From: Halopseudomonas bauzanensis
GTDB lineage: Bacteria; Pseudomonadota; Gammaproteobacteria; Pseudomonadales; Pseudomonadaceae
Direction of reading: 5' to 3'
Length of the DNA stretch: 64,000 nt
Assembly: GCF_900114735.1 (NCBI RefSeq)
Contig: NZ_FOUA01000003.1
Span: forward strand, 295,944 to 359,943
Shown: one piece after another, positions 42,990-53,492 of the stretch
Numbering within the stretch: the stretch's first letter is position 1
Layout of the letters: the number at the start of each line of letters is the position of its first letter
Notes under the pieces: generated by a model
Told to the model about the DNA's origin: nothing
What the model saw: only the letters and a program-made list of their open reading frames with translations
The model's database searches: none
Program-made: the position numbers and the translations under genes

Positions 42990-44648
42990 TTAAAACGAGG
43001 TCCGGTAAGTAAAAGAGACCCAACCCCGGTCCGTACCACCTGCGCTGGTCATTCTGTCACCGTTGGCATTCAGCGTATGTTTTTCCTTCGCAGACGTGTC
43101 CGCATAACGCAGGGTAAACTCATGACTTTGCTGGTAGGTCATTTTTGCACCCACGGACCAAGCCAAGGCACCTTCAGATCCACCGCCCGCGCTTGCCGCG
43201 TTACCATACAGGCCATAGTTCAAGGTAACAGGAAGATCCAGATCCCAGGAAGGCAGAACAGCCAGATACTGCGGGGTGTAGTTTACTGCCATGGCAGCAT
43301 AGTTGCGGGTTGAGCAGCCATCCTCCTTGCCCCCGGAACCGGCAACGCCCGGCGTACGCAAGTCGGTACAGGCATCGTAGCCTCTACCTTTGTATAACTC
43401 CTCGTTGTGCGTCACTTTATCAAGATGGCTGAAAGCCAATTCGGCTACCAGCGTGGAATTGTCAGCCAGCCAGTAACGGGGCACACCATAAACAGCATTC
43501 AACACCATGTGAATGGTGTCACCGCGCGGCCCTTCATTATCAAGCGCGCTGATGCCCGTAGCGTTCAGCGCGCCGTCCTTCCGGTAGGAAATTTCCGCGC
43601 CGATGGAAGCAGAGCTGATGTTGCCCGCATAACTCAAGCCAAATAGCTTGACGTTGCGCGGGTAGACCAAACGATATTCCAATGCGTCCATATCGATCTG
43701 CGGCGACAACCAGGCCTGATAATCATCGAACTCCCGATAGTAGGCACCGAGCGTCACGCCAGCACTCTGGATGTCGTAACGACCCATGATGCCCCAGTTC
43801 GCGCTATCTCGCCCAAACTTGGAATCAGCACGGGCAAGATCGAAACCGGGTGCCGCAGGCAGACGATCAGGCCCTTCGAAGAAGGGATCGGCCGCACCGA
43901 AATAGGTTCCGCCGAACGGAAAGCGGGTGTAATCCCACTCGTAGAAGTATTGTCCGGAAATGGACAGCGAATCGGTCACCTGCGCCTTGGCCGAAACCTG
44001 GCCAATAGGCAGAAAGACCTCCTTGGTCTCGATGCCCGGACTGGTTACCGCTTTAACTGCATCCGTGGGGGCTTGCGAATAAGCGATGGCGTGGGCACCG
44101 AATAGCAGACCCTCTCCCCAGTAATTTGTGTGTTTACCAACCTTAACGTTGACCGGCGCATTACCGATGTGGAAGTTGGCCCATACAAAAGCGTCGAGAA
44201 TTTCACCGGAGGGACCATAAACGTAGCGCTCGACTTCAGAGCTGTAGCGATCATTACGATAGCTGGTCGAATAGCCCGGAACATTACTTTCGACCGAGCG
44301 ATCACTGTATGCATCGTCATACCAGCCAGCAGCACTGACCCGCGCACCAAAATGCCATTTATAAGCAAGATCGATTTCAGTCAACACATCAAGACGGTTT
44401 GTAACTATGTCGCCCCGGTCAAATTTTCCGTTGGATTCGTCAAAATTCGGGTTGTTCATGATACTGCTGTCCTGGCTCTCCGCACGGATGCCCAGGTTGT
44501 AACGAACGGTGTTATCCCAGCGTAAACGGATGTCAGGATTACCCAGATCTATCTGCATGGCAGACACATTGCCTGTTGCTGCTACGACCGCAAGAGCCAG
44601 CGCGCTGCGAGCCAGGGTGCTTCGCCCAAGTTTGTTTTTAACGTTCAT
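42990..44648 (-). CDS. DUF1302 family outer-membrane protein (second copy)
   Basis: A 552-residue exported protein. The signal peptide ends near NVSA, the mature part begins MQIDLGNPDIRLRWDNTVRY, and the last residues (WVSFTYRTSF) end in Phe, as in outer-membrane barrels. It is similar to the copy at 23735-25396 over its whole length. AAGGA precedes the ATG. It is the first gene of the seven-gene operon running to 34931. The family is widespread in Pseudomonas and usually paired with DUF1329; transport of hydrophobic compounds is presumed but not proven. Confidence 0.88.
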   Translation of the reverse strand: MNVKNKLGRSTLARSALALAVVAATGNVSAMQIDLGNPDIRLRWDNTVRYNLGIRAESQDSSIMNNPNFDESNGKFDRGDIVTNRLDVLTEIDLAYKWHFGARVSAAGWYDDAYSDRSVESNVPGYSTSYRNDRYSSEVERYVYGPSGEILDAFVWANFHIGNAPVNVKVGKHTNYWGEGLLFGAHAIAYSQAPTDAVKAVTSPGIETKEVFLPIGQVSAKAQVTDSLSISGQYFYEWDYTRFPFGGTYFGAADPFFEGPDRLPAAPGFDLARADSKFGRDSANWGIMGRYDIQSAGVTLGAYYREFDDYQAWLSPQIDMDALEYRLVYPRNVKLFGLSYAGNISSASIGAEISYRKDGALNATGISALDNEGPRGDTIHMVLNAVYGVPRYWLADNSTLVAELAFSHLDKVTHNEELYKGRGYDACTDLRTPGVAGSGGKEDGCSTRNYAAMAVNYTPQYLAVLPSWDLDLPVTLNYGLYGNAASAGGGSEGALAWSVGAKMTYQQSHEFTLRYADTSAKEKHTLNANGDRMTSAGGTDRGWVSFTYRTSF

Positions 44649-45091
44649 CGATCTTCCTTTGTTTTTATTTTCAATGGCTTATGAAACCTTCCGCGTTTTG
44701 CTGCAGCGCCGCGTCCCGATCTCTCCATCATTCATCCATCGGCTGGATCCGTCGCGCTCTGTTCAGCGCTTTTTATCCTAACCTAAGAATCCCCATGATT
44801 CCACATCAAGATTGCAATTCTCTATACAGACTGACAGGCGACCAGTTTCTTTGCTTCAAGAACCTCACCCCTACTCGCTGAATCACTCCAAGCGGGTGTA
44901 CAAACCTCGGCTGGTGGTTTGCCAACCGCCTTTAAGTAAACATAACATAGAGTTCTGTTCAATTTATGTCTTTCTTTTTTGGTTTATCACAATCTAACGA
45001 GAGTCATCTCAGCCGATAGAAGCCTCAGAAGCGGGGCTTATAAGCGATTCAGCTGCCATTTCCGGTTTACATGCATCATCAAGGAGAATGT
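44649..45091. other. Intergenic region between divergent DUF1302 and SDR genes
   Basis: 443 bases without a convincing gene. It must hold the promoters of the minus-strand DUF1302 operon and of the SDR at 45092. I found a short inverted repeat, GAATC-CCCAT-GATTC at 44787-44801, but neither of the two repeated palindromes of the island. Confidence 0.4.
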
Positions 45092-45946
45092 ATGAATATT
45101 GATCTTAGCGACAAACGCGTGATTGTCACTGGCGCATCGCGCGGGATCGGCAAGGCAATTGCCACCGCCTTTGCAGCGGAGGGTGCCCGCGTCGCGATCT
45201 GCGCCAGAAATCTGCAGGCAGTCACTGCTACAGGGCAGGAACTGGAAGCTAGCGCGAGCGCCGTCATTGCCCGCTCGGTGGATGTGACAGATACCACTTC
45301 AGTGAACGCTTTCGTTGCTGAGGTCACGGAAGCCTGGGGCGGGGTAGATGTATTGGTCAACAATGCTGGCCAGGGCAAGGGTGGCAACCTGGACACGCTG
45401 ACGGCCGAGGCCATTATTGAGCATGCCAACGTACTGCAGATGGGTCACTTTCGTTTTGTTCAGGCTGTTGTACCCTTCATGCGCAAGCAGCGCTGGGGCA
45501 GGATCATCGAGATCAATGCGCTGGCGGGCGTGATCCCCACGCCAGAAGGCATTCCATCAGTGATCAATCGAGCCTCCTGTGTAGCCCTGTCAAAGTCGCT
45601 CGGCATGTCGCTGCCCAAAGACAACATATTGGTCAACTCGTTGAATATGGGCTGGATTGATACCGGTCAGTGGGATCGACACTTCAGGGAGATGGGGCTG
45701 GGGGTAACCCGAGAGGAATTCGACGAGATGGTCATGAAGGTAGTCCCGCTCGGGCGCTACGGCCGACCTGAAGACGTGGCCGGCATGGCGCTGTTTCTCG
45801 CCAGTGATTACGCGAGTTTTATCAGCGGTGCCTCTATCGATATTGCCGGCGGTATGGGTGGGCAGATTGCCTACTTCCCTACATTAAAGCGCGATTTCGC
45901 CGAATCCATTCGGCAGCGAAGGGAAAACTCCTCGCTCACGGAGTGA
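45092..45946 (+). CDS. SDR-family oxidoreductase with altered active site
   Basis: A 284-residue SDR: cofactor site TGASRGIGKAI near 12-22, NNAGQGKGG, and FISGASIDIAGGMG at the end. After the usual active-site strand the sequence is EINALAGVIPTPEGIPSVINRAS; the Ser position is Asn and the place of Y-x3-K reads S-x3-R. The cofactor part is intact, so binding of NAD(P) is likely but the reaction is uncertain. AAGGAG lies five bases before the ATG. It is convergent with the LysR gene. Confidence 0.85.
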   Translation: MNIDLSDKRVIVTGASRGIGKAIATAFAAEGARVAICARNLQAVTATGQELEASASAVIARSVDVTDTTSVNAFVAEVTEAWGGVDVLVNNAGQGKGGNLDTLTAEAIIEHANVLQMGHFRFVQAVVPFMRKQRWGRIIEINALAGVIPTPEGIPSVINRASCVALSKSLGMSLPKDNILVNSLNMGWIDTGQWDRHFREMGLGVTREEFDEMVMKVVPLGRYGRPEDVAGMALFLASDYASFISGASIDIAGGMGGQIAYFPTLKRDFAESIRQRRENSSLTE

Positions 45947-45989
45947 GCACCTGATCGAATAAGGTGTCGCCTGGCGGGACACTGCCTGC

Positions 45990-46898
45990 TCAGGATCCGC
46001 AAGCATGAATGAGGAATTGCTGAAAGGCGCTGGCAGCTTCGTTCAGGCTTGCGCCTTCACGCCACAGCAGGCCCAGCTCCATGGGTGGCACGGCGTCGGT
46101 AAGCGGGCGGATTTCAATCTTCTTGCCCTCCAATGACCAGGCACGATACAGCATGTCCGATAGAATCGTAACCCCGAAACCGTGGGCCACCAGCCCACGG
46201 AGCGATTCCATGGAAGAGGTGCGAAAGGCCACTTGCGGCTTCAGGTTCTGGCTATGCCAATAGCGCAGAGCCGATATTTCGCCTTCATCGACCGTGGGCA
46301 TGATATAGGCGTGCTCAGCGACATCTTTCAAAGTGATGGAATTCGATTGCATCAGCGGATGGGTGGAAGCCAACCACAATTGCCGACGCGATCTGATCAG
46401 AACGCTGCGCTCCAGGCCGCTGAGATCGCTGGCGTTGGATATTACCGTCAGCCCCATGTCCAGCTCACCCGAAGTGACGGCGGCCTCGATGCTACTCCGC
46501 TCCATATCAATCAGATCAATCTCGACATCCGGATAATTACGCTTGAACCGCGCCAGCAGGTTCGGCAGGAAGTAACCCAACACAGTGTAAGAGGCCCCTA
46601 CCCTCACCACCCCGCTGGTTGCATGACTGAGAAAGAACGGCTCGCTAAGTGCATCCTGCAACGTATCGAGAATATGACTTGCATGCTGCAAGAACTTGTT
46701 GCCCTCCGCCGTGAGGCTGACGCCGTAGGGCATCCGTTCGAACAGCTTCACGCCCAGGCGCTCTTCCAACTGCATGACCGCAGCAGTGATCGCCGACTGC
46801 GATACATGCACCTTGCTAGCCGCTTGGGAGAATTGGCCGGTCTCTGCAGCCGCAACGAAGTATCGCAACTGGCGCATCGAAACATCATTCTTTGTCAT
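45990..46898 (-). CDS. LysR-family transcriptional regulator
   Basis: A 302-residue regulator. The N-terminal winged helix-turn-helix reads LRYFVAAAETGQFSQAASK, then VSQSAITAAVMQLEERLG; the rest is the periplasmic-binding-protein-like effector domain. The ATG 12 bases inside a TTG-started frame was chosen. It is divergent from the 2-oxoacid:ferredoxin-oxidoreductase gene at 47029 with 130 bases between them, the classic arrangement for a LysR protein and its target. It would then control the downstream liu genes too, whereas pseudomonad liu operons are usually preceded by the MerR-type liuR, which is absent here. Confidence 0.9.
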   Translation of the reverse strand: MTKNDVSMRQLRYFVAAAETGQFSQAASKVHVSQSAITAAVMQLEERLGVKLFERMPYGVSLTAEGNKFLQHASHILDTLQDALSEPFFLSHATSGVVRVGASYTVLGYFLPNLLARFKRNYPDVEIDLIDMERSSIEAAVTSGELDMGLTVISNASDLSGLERSVLIRSRRQLWLASTHPLMQSNSITLKDVAEHAYIMPTVDEGEISALRYWHSQNLKPQVAFRTSSMESLRGLVAHGFGVTILSDMLYRAWSLEGKKIEIRPLTDAVPPMELGLLWREGASLNEAASAFQQFLIHACGS

Positions 46899-47028
46899 CT
46901 GTTTTTTCAATACCTTCGTCTAGTTTTTATAATTTTACGATACCAGACGGTCTTCATATACTCCAGTCAAGCCGTACTACCGTGCATTGCAGTAGCCATA
47001 AACAGAACAAGACAGGTAATCATCAGCC

Positions 47029-50000
47029 ATGGGAACTTCCCTCTCGCTTGACGACAAGTATACGCAGATAAGCGGCAATCAACTGATGACTGGAATCCAG
47101 GCGCTGGTCCGGTTGCCGCTTATGCAACGCCAGCGGGACCTGGCTGCGGGGCTGAATACCGCGGGCTTTGTCTCCGGCTATCGTGGCTCGCCTTTGGGCG
47201 GTTTCGATCAGCATCTGTGGCGCGCTCGGGAATACCTGAAAGCGAGCCACACCCATTTCCAGCCAGGCGTTAACGAAGAGCTGGCCGCCACCTCAATCTG
47301 GGGCACCCAGCAGGTCAACATCTTTGAAGGCGCCACCTATGATGGCGTTTTCGGCATGTGGTACGGCAAGGGCCCGGGCGTGGATCGCTCTGGAGACGTC
47401 TTCCGGCATGCCAATGCGGCTGGCACCTCGAAGTTCGGTGGTGTACTGGCCGTTGCCGGTGACGACCACGGTGCCCGTTCCTCTTCATTGCCGCACCAGA
47501 CAGAACATATATTCAAAGCTGTGATGATGCCGGTGCTGGCACCTTCCGGCGTGCAGGAATATCTGGATTACGGTATCCACGGCTGGGCGATGTCCCGTTA
47601 CTCCGGCTGTTGGGTGGCGCTGAAAGCCGTCGCCGATACCGTTGAAAGCGCAGCGATTGTCGATATCGATCCATTCCGCGTCGAGTCGATCATTCCCGAC
47701 TTCCAGATCCCAGAAGGCGGCCTGAATATCCGCTGGCCCGATCCGCCGCTGGCCCAGGAACAGCGCCTGCTCGAACACAAGCTGTATGCCGCCCTGGCCT
47801 ACGCCCGTGCCAACCGCATCGACCGCGTGGTCATGGACTCACCCAACGCCCGCATCGGCATCATCACCGCAGGCAAATCCTACCTGGACGTGTGCCAGGC
47901 GCTGGAGATCCTCGGCATCGATGCCAAACAGGCCCAGCAGATGGGTCTGCGCGTTTACAAGGTGGGTATGGTCTGGCCCCTTGAAGCCGAAGGCGTGCGC
48001 CATTTCGCCGAGGGGCTGGAAGAGATCATCGTGGTGGAAGAAAAACGCCACATGATCGAGTACCAGATGAAGGAAGAGCTGTACAACTGGCGCGAGGACG
48101 TACGGCCACGCATCGTCGGTAAGTTCGACGATAAGGGTGAGTGGAGCATGCCCCACACTGATTGGCTGCTACCGGCCATCAGTGAGCTGACGCCAGCGCA
48201 TATCGCCCGCGCCTTGGCCAAGCGGATTCTACGCTTGCGTCCGAACGACAGATTGCAGAACCGCTTGCAGCAACTCGAAGCACAGCTCGCCACTAAGAAC
48301 GTATTGGGCGCGCTGATGGACCGGGTACCTCACTACTGCTCGGGCTGTCCACATAATATCTCTACCAAGGTACCGGAAGGCAGCCGGGCGCTGGCAGGTA
48401 TCGGCTGTCACTACATGGCCGCGTGGATCTATCCGCAAACCCAGACCTTCAGTCAGATGGGCGGGGAAGGCGTAGCCTGGATTGGCCAGGCGCCGTTTAC
48501 CACCACCAAGCATGTATTCGCCAACCTGGGCGACGGTACCTACTTTCATTCCGGCATCCTGGCAATTCGCGCTGCTGTCGCTGCCAAGGTGCAGATTACC
48601 TACAAGATTCTGTATAACGATGCTGTAGCCATGACCGGCGGTCAGCCGGTTGACGGAACCTTGACTGTGCCACAGATCACCCGGCAACTGGCCGCTGAGG
48701 GGGTCAAGCGCATTGCCGTGGTGACCGACGAGCCGGAAAAATACGAGTCCGTGAAGAGTTTGGCTGATGATGTGCCAGTCCTGCACCGCGACCAAATGGA
48801 AAAGCTGCAGCAGGAGTTGCGTGAGTTCGACGGCGTGTCCGCCATCGTCTACGACCAGACCTGCGCCGCCGAAAAGCGCCGCCGCCGCAAGCGAGGTAAG
48901 TTCCCCGATCCGGCGCGCCGGGTGGTGATCAACCAAGCGGTTTGCGAAGGTTGCGGTGACTGCAGCAGCAAATCCAACTGTATGTCCGTGGTAACCGTCG
49001 ATACCGAATTCGGCCAGAAACGCACTATCGACCAATCATCGTGCAACAAGGACTTTTCCTGTCTGTCCGGCTTTTGCCCAAGCTTTGTAACCGTGGAAGG
49101 CGGCGCATTGCGCAAGGCCAAGGCGCTGAGCAACACCGGTGCCGATGAATGGCAGCTGCCAACGCCACCCATGGCCTCACTGGATCAGCCCTACAGCATC
49201 CTGGTCACGGGCGTAGGCGGAACCGGCGTGGTGACCATCGGCGCGTTGCTGGGGATGGCCGCCTACATCGAGGGCAAAGGCGTGCTGAATCTGGATATGG
49301 CCGGCATGGCGCAGAAAGGCGGCGCCGTGTGGTCGCATATCCGCATCGCCGCAGAGCAATCGCAGCTGCATGCACCGCGCATTGCCGCAGGCGAAACCAG
49401 CCTGTTGCTGGGTTGCGATCTGGTGGTCAGTGCCAACGATGAGACCCTGGAAAAGCTCCGCCACGGCGTCACCCACGCCGTGGTGAATTCGGATGAAAGC
49501 ATCACCAGCGAGTTCGTGCGCACCTTTGCCATGCAGGCCGAGAGTGGCAACCTCGAAGCTCACCCCGACCCCAAATTCCGCACCCAGGCCATGTCGGCGC
49601 AGATCGCCGAAGCGGTTGGCGAGGGTCAGTCCAGTTTCCTGGACGCCAGCCACATTGCGACTGTACTGATGGGCGACTCGATTGCCACCAACACCTTCAT
49701 GCTCGGCTTCGCCTATCAGAAGGGCTGGCTACCGGTCGCACAGGAATCGCTGGTGCAGGCCATCGAACTGAACGGGACGGCAGTCGAGTTCAACCTCAAG
49801 GCATTCGATTGGGGGCGCCGCGCCGCCGCTGATTTACCACGCCTGCGTAGCCTGATCAACAGCAACAGCAGCAAAGCCTCAGAGCAACCACTGTCGCAGA
49901 ATCTGGATGAGATCATTCAGCGCCGTATCACTACCTTGACCGAGTATCAGAACGCCAAACTGGGCGAAAAATACCTGGCCCGCGTGCAGCAGTTCCGCGA

Positions 50001-50592
50001 GGCTGAAACGCGGATCGCTGGCGAGCCGGGCAAGTTGACCGAAACCGTCGCACGTAACTACTTCAAGGTGCTGGCTACCAAGGACGAGTACGAAGTGGCC
50101 CGACTGTATACCAACGGCGATTTCATGAAGAAGATCGAAGCGCAGTTCGAGGGCAACTACAAGCTCAACTTCCACCTGGCACCGCCCATAATGAACAATG
50201 CCAAGCCAGGCGAAGAGCCCAAAAAGCGCAGTTTCGGCCCCTGGATGATGCGCAGCTTCAAGCTACTGGCACGCCTGAAGTTCCTGCGTAATTCGGTCAT
50301 TGATCCCTTTGGCTATACCGTCGAGCGCAAGATGGAACGCGAATGGCTGGCGACCTACGAAGGCATTCTTGACGAGGTGCTCGACAAGTTGACCGCCGAG
50401 AAACTGCAAACCGCCGTAGAGCTGGCCAACCTGCCAGACATTGTTCGTGGCTACGGCCCGGTCAAGGAACGCTTTCTGAGTCAGGCCCGCGCCCAGCAAG
50501 CCCGGCTGCTATCGGCATTACGCAGTGAGCAGCAAGCAGAGTTTCATGATGCCACCACCAAGAACGCACGCATTCAAGCTACGCAGTTATAA
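47029..50592 (+). CDS. Indolepyruvate ferredoxin oxidoreductase-like 2-oxoacid oxidoreductase (fused subunits)
   Basis: An 1187-residue fused enzyme of the indolepyruvate:ferredoxin oxidoreductase type, which converts a 2-oxoacid and CoA to acyl-CoA and CO2 with thiamine diphosphate and ferredoxin. The N-terminal half has SGYRGSPLGGFD near 44-55. Thiamine-site segments are CSGCPHN, GIGCHYMAAW and NLGDGTYFHSG. An iron-sulfur segment CEGCGDCSSKSNC lies near 645, and the gamma-type domain begins VTGVGGTGVVTIGALLGMA near 725. The liuA gene follows after 24 bases. It could make isovaleryl-CoA from 4-methyl-2-oxopentanoate and so feed the liu pathway in place of a Bkd complex; an aryl-pyruvate substrate is the family-based alternative. 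Confidence 0.92.
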   Translation: MGTSLSLDDKYTQISGNQLMTGIQALVRLPLMQRQRDLAAGLNTAGFVSGYRGSPLGGFDQHLWRAREYLKASHTHFQPGVNEELAATSIWGTQQVNIFEGATYDGVFGMWYGKGPGVDRSGDVFRHANAAGTSKFGGVLAVAGDDHGARSSSLPHQTEHIFKAVMMPVLAPSGVQEYLDYGIHGWAMSRYSGCWVALKAVADTVESAAIVDIDPFRVESIIPDFQIPEGGLNIRWPDPPLAQEQRLLEHKLYAALAYARANRIDRVVMDSPNARIGIITAGKSYLDVCQALEILGIDAKQAQQMGLRVYKVGMVWPLEAEGVRHFAEGLEEIIVVEEKRHMIEYQMKEELYNWREDVRPRIVGKFDDKGEWSMPHTDWLLPAISELTPAHIARALAKRILRLRPNDRLQNRLQQLEAQLATKNVLGALMDRVPHYCSGCPHNISTKVPEGSRALAGIGCHYMAAWIYPQTQTFSQMGGEGVAWIGQAPFTTTKHVFANLGDGTYFHSGILAIRAAVAAKVQITYKILYNDAVAMTGGQPVDGTLTVPQITRQLAAEGVKRIAVVTDEPEKYESVKSLADDVPVLHRDQMEKLQQELREFDGVSAIVYDQTCAAEKRRRRKRGKFPDPARRVVINQAVCEGCGDCSSKSNCMSVVTVDTEFGQKRTIDQSSCNKDFSCLSGFCPSFVTVEGGALRKAKALSNTGADEWQLPTPPMASLDQPYSILVTGVGGTGVVTIGALLGMAAYIEGKGVLNLDMAGMAQKGGAVWSHIRIAAEQSQLHAPRIAAGETSLLLGCDLVVSANDETLEKLRHGVTHAVVNSDESITSEFVRTFAMQAESGNLEAHPDPKFRTQAMSAQIAEAVGEGQSSFLDASHIATVLMGDSIATNTFMLGFAYQKGWLPVAQESLVQAIELNGTAVEFNLKAFDWGRRAAADLPRLRSLINSNSSKASEQPLSQNLDEIIQRRITTLTEYQNAKLGEKYLARVQQFREAETRIAGEPGKLTETVARNYFKVLATKDEYEVARLYTNGDFMKKIEAQFEGNYKLNFHLAPPIMNNAKPGEEPKKRSFGPWMMRSFKLLARLKFLRNSVIDPFGYTVERKMEREWLATYEGILDEVLDKLTAEKLQTAVELANLPDIVRGYGPVKERFLSQARAQQARLLSALRSEQQAEFHDATTKNARIQATQL

Positions 50593-50616
50593 ACATAAGA
50601 ACAGGAGTTGAACGAT

Positions 50617-51798
50617 ATGAGCGCTATACCCGGGCTGGACTTCTTCCTTGGTGAAGACATCGACATGTTACGCGATTCGGTTGCCGGCTTTGCGGCCAAG
50701 GAAATCGCACCACGTGCCGCCGAAGCTGACCGCACCGACCAGTTTCCGATGGATCTGTGGCGCAAATTCGGCGACATGGGCCTGCTTGGCCTTACCGTAG
50801 CCGAAGAATACGGCGGCTCGGGCATGGGCTACCTGGCACACATGATCGCCATGGAAGAAATTTCCCGCGCAGCCGGCGGCATTGGTCTGTCCTATGGTGC
50901 CCACTCGAACCTGTGCGTGAACCAGATTCACCGCAACGGCAGCGAAGCACAGAAGCAGAAATTCCTGCCCAAGCTGATCTCCGGCGAGCACATCGGTGCC
51001 CTGGCAATGAGTGAGCCGAGTGCTGGCTCTGATGTGGTTTCGATGAAACTGCGCGCCGACAAGAAAGGCGACCGCTACGTATTGAACGGCACCAAGATGT
51101 GGATCACCAACGGTCCTGATTGCCATGTGTTGGTGGTCTATGCCAAGACCGATCCCGCAGCCGGTGCCAAGGGCATGACCGCCTTCATTCTGGATACCAA
51201 TACCCCTGGCTTCTCCGTTTCGCAGAAGCTCGACAAGCTTGGTATGCGCGGCTCGCACACCGGCGAGCTGGTGTTTAACAACGTTGAAATCCCGGAAGAG
51301 AACATTCTCGGCGGCCTGGGCGAAGGCACCAAGGTGCTAATGAGCGGCCTGGATTACGAGCGCGCTGTCCTGAGCGGTGGCCCAATGGGCCTGATGCAGG
51401 CGTCGATGGATATCATCACGCCCTACATACATGACCGCAAGCAGTTCGGCCAGAGCATCGGCGAGTTCCAGCTCATCCAGGGCAAGGTCGCTGATATGTA
51501 CAGCACGCTGCAGGCATGTCGCGCCTATCTTTACAGCGTCGGCAAGTATCTCGATGCCATGGGTAGCGGACATGCCCGTCAGGTCCGGAAGGATTGTGCG
51601 GGTGTGATTCTCTATACCGCAGAGAAAGCCACCTGGATGGCCGGTGAAGCAATCCAGATTCTCGGCGGGAATGGTTATATCAATGACTACCCTACCGGCC
51701 GCATCTGGCGTGATGCAAAACTGTACGAGATTGGCGCAGGCACCAGCGAAATTCGGCGCATGCTGATCGGTCGTGAATTGTTCAACGAGACCCGTTGA
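50617..51798 (+). CDS. liuA: Isovaleryl-CoA dehydrogenase
   Basis: A 393-residue acyl-CoA dehydrogenase that oxidises isovaleryl-CoA to 3-methylcrotonyl-CoA and passes electrons to ETF. The catalytic Glu lies in [12 protein letters not shown], the position specific to isovaleryl-CoA dehydrogenases, and family signatures [13 protein letters not shown] and [16 protein letters not shown] are present. The start was set at the ATG nine bases after AGGAG; a TTG right beside the site is not usable. It is the first of the liuABCDE run, and the carboxylase genes directly downstream confirm the assignment. Confidence 0.96.
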   Translation: MSAIPGLDFFLGEDIDMLRDSVAGFAAKEIAPRAAEADRTDQFPMDLWRKFGDMGLLGLTVAEEYGGSGMGYLAHMIAMEEISRAAGGIGLSYGAHSNLCVNQIHRNGSEAQKQKFLPKLISGEHIGALAMSEPSAGSDVVSMKLRADKKGDRYVLNGTKMWITNGPDCHVLVVYAKTDPAAGAKGMTAFILDTNTPGFSVSQKLDKLGMRGSHTGELVFNNVEIPEENILGGLGEGTKVLMSGLDYERAVLSGGPMGLMQASMDIITPYIHDRKQFGQSIGEFQLIQGKVADMYSTLQACRAYLYSVGKYLDAMGSGHARQVRKDCAGVILYTAEKATWMAGEAIQILGGNGYINDYPTGRIWRDAKLYEIGAGTSEIRRMLIGRELFNETR

Positions 51799-51825
51799 AG
51801 CGCACCTATAAAAAGAGATGCATCC

Positions 51826-53433
51826 ATGAGTATTCTCAACAGTCAAATCAACCGCAACACGCCGGAATATGCCATTAACTGCTCGGCGATGCAGGCACTC
51901 GTGTCCGACTTGCACAGGCTACTGGCGCATGTCGTAGAGGGCGGTGGCACCAAAGCCCAGGAGCGTCATCTTTCGCGCGGCAAACTGCTACCCCGCCAGC
52001 GTATTGATGCGCTGCTCGACCCGGGCTCGCCGTTTCTGGAGATCGGACAACTGACTGCTCACGATGTCTATGGCGAAGAGGTACCTGCCGCTGGTTTGAT
52101 TACCGGTATCGGCCGTGTAGAAGGTATCGAATGCATGATTGTCGCCAACGACGCGACAGTCAAAGGCGGCTCCTATTACCCGCTGACGGTAAAAAAACAC
52201 CTGCGCGCGCAAACCATTGCCCAGCAGAACCGTCTTCCGTGTATTTATCTGGTCGATTCTGGGGGCGCCAACCTGCCACGCCAGGATGAGGTATTCCCCG
52301 ACCGCGAACACTTCGGACGCATCTTCTTCAACCAAGCCAACATGAGCGCTCAGGGCATCCCGCAGATTGCCGTGGTCATGGGCTCCTGTACCGCTGGCGG
52401 TGCCTATGTGCCGGCGATGGCCGACGAAGCGATCATGGTGCGCAACCAGGCGACTATTTTTCTAGCCGGCCCGCCTCTGGTCAAAGCCGCCACCGGAGAG
52501 GTGGTCAGCGCCGAGGATCTTGGCGGCGCTGATGTTCACTGCAAAACCTCCGGTGTAGCCGATCATTATGCCGAGAACGATGAGCACGCCCTAGCCCTGG
52601 CCCGCCGCTGCGTGGCCAATCTGAACTGGCGCAAGCAGGGTGAACTGAACTGCCGTGTACCGATCAGCCCACGTTACGCCAGCGAAGAACTGTATGGCAT
52701 CATTCCAGCCGATGCAAAACAACCCTTCGACGTGCGCGAAGTGATCGCACGCCTTGTCGATGATAGCCAGTTCGATGAATTCAAGGCGTTGTACGGCACC
52801 ACGCTGGTCTGCGGCTTTGCCCATCTTCATGGACATCCAGTGGCAATCTTGGCGAACAACGGCATCCTCTTCGCCGAGTCCGCGCAGAAAGGCGCGCACT
52901 TTATCGAACTGGCCTGCCAGCGCGGCATCCCGCTGCTGTTCCTGCAAAACATCACTGGCTTCATGGTTGGGCAGAAATACGAGGCGGGCGGCATCGCCAA
53001 GCACGGCGCCAAGCTGGTGACCGCCGTAGCCTGCGCCCAGGTTCCCAAGTTCACTGTGATCATTGGCGGCAGTTTCGGAGCCGGCAACTATGGCATGTGT
53101 GGCCGGGCCTATGATCCGCGCTTTCTGTGGATGTGGCCTAATGCGCGCATCTCGGTAATGGGCGGCGAGCAGGCAGCTGGCGTGCTGGTGCAGGTGAAGC
53201 ATGAGCAGGCTGAGCGCACTGGCGAGACCTTCAGCGTCGAGCAGGAACAGGCGCTGCGCAAACCGATTCTCGATCAGTACGAGCGGCAGGGCCACCCCTA
53301 CTATTCAAGTGCGCGGCTGTGGGACGACGGGGTAATCGACCCGGCGCAGACCCGCGACATACTTGGACTGGCGATATCCGCCGCACTGAACGCGCCTATC
53401 CTACCGACACGCTTCGGAGTGTTCAGGATGTGA
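51826..53433 (+). CDS. liuB: Methylcrotonyl-CoA carboxylase, carboxyltransferase (beta) subunit
   Basis: A 535-residue carboxyltransferase subunit that moves CO2 from carboxybiotin on LiuD to 3-methylcrotonyl-CoA. Crotonase-like core segments are [19 protein letters not shown] near 141-159, [36 protein letters not shown], and [19 protein letters not shown]. The length is normal. It lies 27 bases after liuA and ahead of liuC. Confidence 0.96.
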   Translation: MSILNSQINRNTPEYAINCSAMQALVSDLHRLLAHVVEGGGTKAQERHLSRGKLLPRQRIDALLDPGSPFLEIGQLTAHDVYGEEVPAAGLITGIGRVEGIECMIVANDATVKGGSYYPLTVKKHLRAQTIAQQNRLPCIYLVDSGGANLPRQDEVFPDREHFGRIFFNQANMSAQGIPQIAVVMGSCTAGGAYVPAMADEAIMVRNQATIFLAGPPLVKAATGEVVSAEDLGGADVHCKTSGVADHYAENDEHALALARRCVANLNWRKQGELNCRVPISPRYASEELYGIIPADAKQPFDVREVIARLVDDSQFDEFKALYGTTLVCGFAHLHGHPVAILANNGILFAESAQKGAHFIELACQRGIPLLFLQNITGFMVGQKYEAGGIAKHGAKLVTAVACAQVPKFTVIIGGSFGAGNYGMCGRAYDPRFLWMWPNARISVMGGEQAAGVLVQVKHEQAERTGETFSVEQEQALRKPILDQYERQGHPYYSSARLWDDGVIDPAQTRDILGLAISAALNAPILPTRFGVFRM

Positions 53434-53492
53434 TTGCTTCAGCTGCCGCTTCGCGCGGGCGGCCGATTGCCACAACAGGGATTGAGAGAGCC

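Noticed and set aside
45963..45983. GTGTC/GACAC hairpin between the SDR and LysR genes as a terminator
   Set aside because: The stem is only five or six bases with no T run on either strand.
46182..47051. A 289-codon open frame on the plus strand across the LysR gene and the divergent promoter
   Set aside because: It mostly mirrors the LysR coding frame, has no ribosome-binding site and would run into the start of the oxidoreductase gene.
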